From Bifidobacteriaceae bacterium (GTDB lineage Bacteria > Actinomycetota > Actinomycetes > Actinomycetales > WQXJ01): a DNA stretch of 10,654 nucleotides. Position 1 is the first letter of the stretch, and every line of letters starts with the position of its first letter. Position numbers and translations under genes: made by a program. Below, in pieces: positions 5,429 to 10,654 of the stretch. The DNA lies in the NCBI GenBank assembly GCA_031278665.1, contig JAITKC010000234.1:1-10654 (forward strand), read 5' to 3'. The notes below the pieces were generated by a model. It made no database searches, was not told the DNA's origin, and saw nothing but the letters and a program-made list of their open reading frames with translations.

Positions 5429-7867
5429 GTGGCGGGAGCACGGGGAAACGGCAAACCGGGCCGGCGTCAGGCCGGGCCGGCGCCGCGGCCGGTCGCCGCC
5501 AACGGCCAACTCGGGCCGCGGCGGGTGTCGGCCAAAGCCGCCGGCGGCACGCCGCCCGGGCGCCCGGCGGGGGCGGATTTCGTGCCTGGCGGCATGAACG
5601 CCGGGCGGCGCTTCGCCCCGCCCGCCAACCTCTCCCCCGCCTACCAGACGGCGGCCGGCCGAGCCGGCGGCAAACGGGCGCCGGGCGCCCCCAAGCGGTA
5701 CAGCCGCCGGGGAAAACCCCGCTACGGCTTCTTCAACTACCCGCGCCGGCAGTATCGCGGCTTCCACCGCTGGGTGCCCTCGTGGCGGTTCTTGTGGTGG
5801 AGTTTCGTGACCGGCCTCGGATTGGCCATCGCCGCCTTCGTCGCCGCCTACGAGTTGATCGACCTGCCGACGCCCTCCGACTTCGCCCAGGCCCAGACCT
5901 CGACGGTCTATTACGCCGACGGCGCCACGGTGATGGGCAAGTTCGAAGTCCAGAACCGCGAGATCATCGACATCCAAACGCTGCCCGAATCGACCCGCCA
6001 AGCCGTCGTCGCGGCCGAGGACCGAAGTTTCTGGGACAACCCCGGAGTCGATGTGAAGGCGCTGGCCGCGGCCTTCTACGAACAGTTGCGAGGCGGGCGC
6101 CGGGGCGGTTCGACAATCACCCAGCAATACATTGAGCGCTACTGGGTGGGCGAGACCACCACGTCGCTGCCGGGCAAATTCAAAGAGGCCATGTTGGCGC
6201 TCAAAGTCACTCGGGAAAAAGACAAGACGGAAATCCTGAGCGACTACATGAACACGATCTACTTCGGCCGCGGGGCCTACGGCATCCAGACCGCCGCCCA
6301 GGCGTACTTTCACAAAGACGCCGTCGAGCTGACGACTTCGGAGTCGGCGCTGCTGGCCGGATTGATTCCGGCGCCCAGCGCCTACGACCCGGAGCAGAAT
6401 CTGGCGAAAGCGACTGAGCGCTGGAACTACGTGCTGGACGGCATGGTCCTGATAAACGCCATCTCCAGCGCCGAACGCGCCAAACTCCAGTTCCCCGAGT
6501 TCTTCCCCTACGAGGTGCCGGACTCCTACGCCGGCCGTCAGGGCTACCTGTTGGAGATGGTCCGCCAAGAGTTGATCTCCAAAGCCGGCTTGACCGAGTC
6601 CGAAATCGGCAGCCTCGGCCTGAAGATCACCACCACAGTCGACAAGACCGTCCAAGACCAAGTGGCGGCCGCCGTGATCGACCAGCTTCCGGCCGACGCG
6701 CCCGATGGCCTGCATGTGGCGGTGGCCTCGGTCGATCCGTCCAGCGGCGCCATCAAAATGATCTACGCCGGCGACGACTACATAGTCCGCCAGCAAAACG
6801 CCGCCACCCAGGACATCGCCCAGGCCGGATCGACTTTCAAACCGATCACTCTGGCCGCTGCCCTGGAGAAGGGCGTCAGCCTCAGCCAGGCCTACTCCGG
6901 CAAGTCGCCGATCAAAATCGGCGATTGGGAGGTGGCGAACTCCGGCAACTCCCAATACGGCAAAATCAGCCTCGAACGGGCCACCCAAAGTTCGGTCAAC
7001 ACGGTCTTCGCGCAGCTCAACGAGGAAATCGGAGGCGCCGCCACGCGCGAGGCGGCGATCGCCGCCGGCATCCCGGCCGACGCCAACGGATTGGACTCAG
7101 ACCTGACAAACGTCCTTGGCACAGCCTCCGTCCACGCCATCGACATGGCCCGGGTCTACGCCACCTTCGCCGCCCAAGGACTGCGCCACGACACCTACAT
7201 AGTCGATCAGGCGGTCGGACCGGACGGGGCCGAGGTCTACAGCGGACGCAACCCCGGCATCCGAGTCTTCAAAGAGGACACCATGGCGGAATTGACCTAC
7301 GCGCTGACCCGGGTGGTCAAGTTCGGCACCGGCACGGCCGCCGGCCGGCTGGACCGCCCGGTCGCCGGCAAGACCGGCACCTCGGAGGACAACAAATCGG
7401 CCTGGTTCTGCGGCTATACCCCGCAGTTGGCCACGGCGGTGGCCTTCTACCAGGCCGGCGCCGGCGGCGAAGCCGTGCCGATCGAGCCGTTTGGCCAAGA
7501 CAGCGTGATCCAGGGCGGCGGTCCGCCGGCCCGAATGTGGGTGGCGGTGATGGAGGTCGGCCTGGCCGGCCAGCCGGCCGAGGAGTTCCCGGATCGGCCG
7601 AAGAACCGCAATAAGGTGACCGTCCGGCCTTACAGCCCCGACCCGCCCACCCCGACGCCGTCGAGTTCGCCCTCGGCCGAACCGACCGAGCCGACACCCT
7701 CGCCCTCCGAGACGCCGTCGGCATCGGCGCCGGCCGAGCCGACGCCCTCGGCCAGCCAGGGCCCGTCGCCGCCGCCGAGTTCCGCTCCGACGCCCACCCC
7801 GCCCCAGCCGACGCCGTCCGCCTCGCCGCCGGCGACCGCGGAACCCGACCCGAACGGCGGAGGCTGA
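5429..7867 (+). CDS. Bifunctional class A penicillin-binding protein
   Basis: An 812-residue membrane-anchored peptidoglycan synthase that polymerises lipid II and cross-links the stem peptides outside the membrane. The layout is a basic, Gly/Pro/Arg-rich cytoplasmic tail (1-120), one transmembrane helix (about 121-140), a GT51 glycosyltransferase domain, then a transpeptidase domain. GT51 motifs are AAEDRSFWDNPGVD with catalytic Glu197, GGSTITQQ (226-233) and IYFGRGAYGI (277-286). Transpeptidase motifs are SxxK as STFK (nucleophile Ser468, Lys471), SVN (522-524) and KTGT (648-651), all intact. A Pro/Ser/Thr-rich tail (about 737-812) with repeated PTPS-like blocks ends the protein, as in many actinobacterial PonA-type proteins. 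An in-frame TGA at 5414-5416 makes GTG 5429 the first possible start; ATG 5594 (Met56) is an alternative. A TagF-like gene starts 18 bases after the stop, so the two are probably co-transcribed. Confidence 0.95.
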   Translation: MAGARGNGKPGRRQAGPAPRPVAANGQLGPRRVSAKAAGGTPPGRPAGADFVPGGMNAGRRFAPPANLSPAYQTAAGRAGGKRAPGAPKRYSRRGKPRYGFFNYPRRQYRGFHRWVPSWRFLWWSFVTGLGLAIAAFVAAYELIDLPTPSDFAQAQTSTVYYADGATVMGKFEVQNREIIDIQTLPESTRQAVVAAEDRSFWDNPGVDVKALAAAFYEQLRGGRRGGSTITQQYIERYWVGETTTSLPGKFKEAMLALKVTREKDKTEILSDYMNTIYFGRGAYGIQTAAQAYFHKDAVELTTSESALLAGLIPAPSAYDPEQNLAKATERWNYVLDGMVLINAISSAERAKLQFPEFFPYEVPDSYAGRQGYLLEMVRQELISKAGLTESEIGSLGLKITTTVDKTVQDQVAAAVIDQLPADAPDGLHVAVASVDPSSGAIKMIYAGDDYIVRQQNAATQDIAQAGSTFKPITLAAALEKGVSLSQAYSGKSPIKIGDWEVANSGNSQYGKISLERATQSSVNTVFAQLNEEIGGAATREAAIAAGIPADANGLDSDLTNVLGTASVHAIDMARVYATFAAQGLRHDTYIVDQAVGPDGAEVYSGRNPGIRVFKEDTMAELTYALTRVVKFGTGTAAGRLDRPVAGKTGTSEDNKSAWFCGYTPQLATAVAFYQAGAGGEAVPIEPFGQDSVIQGGGPPARMWVAVMEVGLAGQPAEEFPDRPKNRNKVTVRPYSPDPPTPTPSSSPSAEPTEPTPSPSETPSASAPAEPTPSASQGPSPPPSSAPTPTPPQPTPSASPPATAEPDPNGGG
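7640..7864 (+). repeat. Low-complexity Pro/Ser/Thr coding repeat (PBP tail)
   Basis: The last 75 or so codons of the penicillin-binding protein are dominated by Pro, Ser, Thr and Ala, with the block GAGCCGACRCCCTCG seen twice (around 7688 and 7736) and variants elsewhere. It likely forms an extended wall-spanning linker outside the membrane. Length variation between strains would not be surprising. Confidence 0.7.
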
Positions 7868-7889
7868 CCGGATGTCCCCGATCCGATGA
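7859..7889 (+). other. SD plus five-codon mini-ORF coupled to the TagF-like gene
   Basis: GGAGG (7859-7863) lies eight bases before an ATG at 7872 that encodes Met-Ser-Pro-Ile-Arg and ends with TGA at 7887-7889. That stop overlaps the ATG of the large gene at 7886 (ATGA). The large gene has no other start before the in-frame PBP stop, and is 22 bases from the SD. Coupling through the mini-ORF is plausible; expression is inferred. Confidence 0.4.
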
Positions 7890-9598
7890 GACGGCCGCCG
7901 TTCGTCCCCGACGTCCCGCTCGGCAACATTGTCTGGGGTCTCGAGTTGCCGCAGGCGGTCCTCGCCGCGATCGCCTTGACGACGTTGACGATCGCCTGGT
8001 CGCCCGGTCCGCCCGGCTTGGTGGCGGCCTTGGCGGCGGCCACCGTCCTGGGCGCCGCCGGGCTCGGGCTGAGGCGGTGGAAAGCCCAACGCGCCGCCCT
8101 GACCGGCAGTTTGGTTTTGAGCCGCTTGGCGGCGCTGTGCGCGGCCTTCGGGATTTCTTTGCCCGATGCCGACCCCGCCCGGTTGGCAGCGGTGGCGACG
8201 GTCGCCGGTTGCCTGATGGCCGAACCGATCGCGCGGGCCTTCGCCGCCCAGGCCTTCCCCTACGCGGACGGTTTTCCAGGCGTCCGGACCCGGACCGCCC
8301 ACCTGCCCATCGGCATCGTCTTCTGGGCCAACACCGCCGCCGTCGGCGTCTTGGCGACGGCCGGCCCCAACTGGCCGGGCGGCCAACTGGCGCTGGCCGG
8401 GGCTGTGGCGCTGGCCGACTTGGCGGTGATGGCGGACGTGGCCCGCTTCGCCGTCGGCAGGCTGCGTTTCAACGCCCGCCTGCCGAAGCTGTGGGCGGCC
8501 ATGGAGCCCGCCTTCGCGGTCCATTGGCAGGCCGCCCGCGGCTCCGTCCACCAACTGACCATGTGGATAGACCACCTGAAACAACTCGATCGACCTTTTT
8601 TCATCGTCACCCGGACCGCCGAAAACTTCCGCGAAGTGGCCGGCCGCTTCGGCCTGCCAGTCCTCCACCGAGTTGGACTGGACGCGGTCGAAGAGGCCCT
8701 CAGCCCGTCGCTGAAAGCCGTCTTCTACGTCAACACCGCGATCTTGAACGACCACATGCTGCGCTATCCGCAACTCAGCCACATTCAGCTCAACCACGGC
8801 GACTCCGACAAAATCGCCAGCTATTCGCCCGTCTTCAGGGCCTACGACAAGGATTTCGTGGCCGGCCAGGCGGCGATCGACCGCTTCGCCGCCGCCGGGC
8901 TGGCGACCGCCCCCGACTTCTTTGTGATTGTCGGCCGCCCCCAGGTCGCCGGCGTCGAAGCCGCCCGCGGCCCGGTCGGCGAGTTGGCCGAGCCGACCGC
9001 CTTGTACGCGCCGACTTGGCGCGGCAACACCAAAGACTCGGATTACACGTCGCTGCGCCGCGGTCCGGCGATTGTCCAGGCGTTACTGGACCGCGGCTGC
9101 CGGGTGGTCTTCCGCCCGCATCCCTACTGGGACAAACATCACGCCACCGCCGCCGCCCGCGAGGAGGTCGTGGCCTTGCTGGCCAAAGACGCCGCCGCGA
9201 CCGGACGCCGCCATGTGTTCGGCGCCCAAGCCGAAGTCGAATGGTCTGTTTTCGACTGCTTCAACAGTTCCGATCTGATGATTTCGGATGTCTCATCGGT
9301 GGCGAACGATTATCTCTATTCCGACAAGCCGTTCGTCATGATGGCGGTGACCGCCGGGCCGGAGGACTTCAGCGCCGAGTTCCCGGTCGCCCGCGGCGCC
9401 TATGTGGTCGACTACCGGACCCTCGACGGGGCCGGCGGCGCCGCGTCTTCCCACTGTCTGGGCCACGCCTTGGACGCGATTTGGGGCGACGACCCGCTGG
9501 CTGCCGTCAGGCGCCAGCTCAAGACCTATTATTTGGGCGACATCCCACGCGCCGAATACGCCCGGCGCTTTGTCGAGGAGGCGTCGAAGTATGTCTAG
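7886..9598 (+). CDS. CDP-glycerol glycerophosphotransferase family protein with membrane N-terminus
   Basis: A 570-residue protein whose C-terminal part (about 230-560) is a TagF-like (Glyphos_transf) domain. Members of this family transfer glycerol-phosphate or ribitol-phosphate units from CDP precursors onto a lipid-linked wall polymer at the inner face of the membrane. Motifs seen are QLNHGDSDK (301-309, the conserved His-Gly), YAPTWRGN (374-381), FRPHPY (409-414, second key His) and ISDVSSVANDYLYSDKP (466-482, the nucleotide-binding end). Residues 20-190 are hydrophobic, with probably four to six membrane segments, for example 21-38, 44-61 and 138-158. Many TagF proteins bind the membrane peripherally, so this N-terminus is notable. 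The gene follows the PBP by 18 bases and its stop overlaps the next paralogue by eight bases. The acceptor and the transferred unit cannot be told from the sequence. Confidence 0.88.
   Translation: MRRPPFVPDVPLGNIVWGLELPQAVLAAIALTTLTIAWSPGPPGLVAALAAATVLGAAGLGLRRWKAQRAALTGSLVLSRLAALCAAFGISLPDADPARLAAVATVAGCLMAEPIARAFAAQAFPYADGFPGVRTRTAHLPIGIVFWANTAAVGVLATAGPNWPGGQLALAGAVALADLAVMADVARFAVGRLRFNARLPKLWAAMEPAFAVHWQAARGSVHQLTMWIDHLKQLDRPFFIVTRTAENFREVAGRFGLPVLHRVGLDAVEEALSPSLKAVFYVNTAILNDHMLRYPQLSHIQLNHGDSDKIASYSPVFRAYDKDFVAGQAAIDRFAAAGLATAPDFFVIVGRPQVAGVEAARGPVGELAEPTALYAPTWRGNTKDSDYTSLRRGPAIVQALLDRGCRVVFRPHPYWDKHHATAAAREEVVALLAKDAAATGRRHVFGAQAEVEWSVFDCFNSSDLMISDVSSVANDYLYSDKPFVMMAVTAGPEDFSAEFPVARGAYVVDYRTLDGAGGAASSHCLGHALDAIWGDDPLAAVRRQLKTYYLGDIPRAEYARRFVEEASKYV
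9576..9581 (+). promoter_or_regulatory. Ribosome binding site of the second TagF-like gene
   Basis: AGGAGG lies nine bases before the ATG at 9591, inside the end of the preceding gene. It is a near-ideal Shine-Dalgarno and supports the overlapping start. Confidence 0.8.
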
Positions 9599-10654
9599 CC
9601 CAGTTGGGGGCGCGGTGAACAATCCGCCCGCGGGCGAAGAGCCACCCGGCCCGCCTTCCGGCGGCGCCGGGGCCCAGGCGCTGCCCTGCCCGCTGCCCGG
9701 CCGGCCGCCCGGCCCGCGGCTTGACTGGCCGCCCGGCCCGCGGCTTGACTTCGCCGCCCGGGCCAGGCGTTCGGCGACCGGGCGCTGGATCGCCGAGCGC
9801 GCGGCCGGCCTGGGCACGGCGCTCGCGCCTCAGGTGCTGGCCGCCCGCGGACTCAAATTGGCGGTCGGCCTGGTTCGGGTCTCCGGCCTGCTGCCGAAGG
9901 CGATCCCGGACGGTCGCGGCGACGAGCGCGTCCTGGCCGCCAACCCGCCCCGGGCCCAGGTGATCGTCTACTTCGCCGACACCGTCAACGGTCTTTATCA
10001 ATTGCGCCCCTGGTACCAGACGCTGCGCGCCCTGCACCGGGTTCACCGGTTAGTTGTGATCGGCACCGACTCAAGGGCGGTCCGGGCGATCCGGCGCGAG
10101 GCGCGCCTGCCCGCCTTCACAATTTCGCATTATTCGACGATCGAGTCGATCATCGCCCCGGGCCAGGCCCGCCTGGCCCTTTATGTCAACCACAACGCCG
10201 CCAACTTCTCGATGCTGGCCTTCCCGCAGCTTGTCCACGTCTCGATCATGCACGGCGACTCCGACAAAGTGGTCTCGGTGTCTGGGCAAACCAAAGCCTA
10301 CGATTTCACGTTCGTCGCCGGGCAGGCGGCGATCGACCGCCTGGCGGCCAACCTGCCGCTGTTCGAAGCGCCTTCCCGCTGCGTCATCGTCGGCCGCCCC
10401 CAAGGCGACGCCGCCCTGACGGCCGCCCGACCCGAAGACCGCGCCGGGGCGCCGGGCGACTTCGAGCCGGCCGGCCGGCGCCGGACCGTCCTATACGCCC
10501 CGACCTGGGAGGGCGGCACCGATTCGGCGGCCTATTCGTCGCTGGCCGACCAAGGCCGCGAACTCGCCCTTGGCGTGCTGGCGGACCGGCGGCTGCGACT
10601 GGTCTACCAGCCCCATCCGCTCACCGGCACCCGCTTGCCCGCCTTCGCCGAGGC
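9591..10654 (+). CDS. Second CDP-glycerol glycerophosphotransferase family protein (cut by right edge)
   Basis: The frame is open from ATG 9591 to the right edge, 354 codons, without a stop. The ATG overlaps the last eight bases of the preceding gene. A Pro/Gly-rich N-terminus (1-55) with an eight-residue duplication (PPGPRLDW, PPGPRLDF) precedes a TagF-like domain. Motifs parallel the upstream paralogue: IMHGDSDK (219-226), FVAGQAAIDRLAAN, VIVGRPQ, LYAPTWEGG (301-309) and YQPHP (339-343). The last has Gln where the first copy has Arg. It has no obvious multi-pass membrane region like that of its neighbour. The expected C-terminal SDVSS-type motif lies beyond the window. The pair looks like a tandem duplication that has diverged, perhaps one enzyme priming and the other extending a teichoic-acid-like polymer; that division of labour is inference. 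Confidence 0.87.
   Translation, partial: MSSPVGGAVNNPPAGEEPPGPPSGGAGAQALPCPLPGRPPGPRLDWPPGPRLDFAARARRSATGRWIAERAAGLGTALAPQVLAARGLKLAVGLVRVSGLLPKAIPDGRGDERVLAANPPRAQVIVYFADTVNGLYQLRPWYQTLRALHRVHRLVVIGTDSRAVRAIRREARLPAFTISHYSTIESIIAPGQARLALYVNHNAANFSMLAFPQLVHVSIMHGDSDKVVSVSGQTKAYDFTFVAGQAAIDRLAANLPLFEAPSRCVIVGRPQGDAALTAARPEDRAGAPGDFEPAGRRRTVLYAPTWEGGTDSAAYSSLADQGRELALGVLADRRLRLVYQPHPLTGTRLPAFAE
9703..9750 (+). repeat. Perfect 24-bp in-frame tandem duplication
   Basis: Two identical 24-bp units, 9703-9726 and 9727-9750, each begin GGCCGCCCGGCCCGCGGCTT and end GACT. Twenty-four bases equal eight codons, so the duplication adds a second PPGPRLD block to the Pro-rich N-terminus of the second TagF-like protein without disturbing the frame. 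Perfect identity suggests a recent event. Confidence 0.92.

Noticed and set aside
4904..6988. Long minus-strand open frame of 694 codons opposite the symporter and PBP genes
   Set aside because: It spans the ends of two clear gene families on the other strand, is low-complexity Gly/Arg/Asp-rich, and is the usual antisense frame of GC-rich codon use.
7097..8797. Long minus-strand open frame of 566 codons opposite the PBP tail and first TagF-like gene
   Set aside because: Arg/Gly-rich low-complexity translation with no family motif, entirely antisense to two well-supported genes.
8077..9618. Plus-strand alternative frame of 513 codons inside the first TagF-like gene
   Set aside because: Arg/Pro-rich out-of-frame translation; the other frame holds all family motifs.

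Overview
The window is about 10.6 kb of very GC-rich DNA, probably from an actinobacterium. It has GTG starts, strong GGAGG-type ribosome binding sites, a likely leaderless start, and gene pairs typical of Actinobacteria: isocitrate lyase next to a RamB/ScfR-type regulator, and DUF485 with an MctC/ActP-type symporter. The genus cannot be fixed by eye. All genes described here look intact. Two are cut only by the window edges.

Left part (1-3546 and on to 5204): an acetate and short-chain-acid block. The 5' half of isocitrate lyase (aceA, minus strand, runs off the left edge) is divergent from a RamB-like XRE/IrrE-type regulator (824-2377). A five-copy 13-bp tandem repeat separates that regulator from a convergent small acidic protein (2492-2905, minus; resembles DUF6924). 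A 284-bp intergenic region follows, holding a perfect CRP/GlxR-type palindrome, a GC-rich hairpin, a likely promoter and a DosR-like palindrome. It precedes a translationally coupled operon: a DUF485 membrane protein and a cation/acetate (monocarboxylate) symporter. Together these cover uptake of acetate-type substrates, the glyoxylate shunt, and a likely local regulator of both. In Corynebacterium and Mycobacterium the same functions are linked by RamB and GlxR/Crp control.

Middle (5205-5428): a gap filled mostly by two tandem 68-bp units at about 96% identity. They can fold into a hairpin across their junction. After them come a strong Shine-Dalgarno and two overlapping three-codon mini-ORFs.

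Right part (5429-10654): a cell-envelope block. A bifunctional class A penicillin-binding protein has a long basic cytoplasmic tail and a Pro/Ser/Thr-rich C-terminus. Two tandem paralogues of the CDP-glycerol glycerophosphotransferase (TagF-like) family follow. The first has a hydrophobic, probably multi-pass N-terminus; the second starts at 9591 and runs off the right edge. Very short spacing (18 bp, then an 8-bp overlap) suggests one operon for peptidoglycan synthesis and teichoic-acid-like polymer synthesis.

I found no transposase, tRNA, rRNA, CRISPR array or prophage gene, and no clearly new multi-gene system. The best points for follow-up are the regulatory sites at 2983-3101, the tandem repeats (13 bp x5, 68 bp x2, 24 bp x2 in frame) and the mini-ORF leaders.
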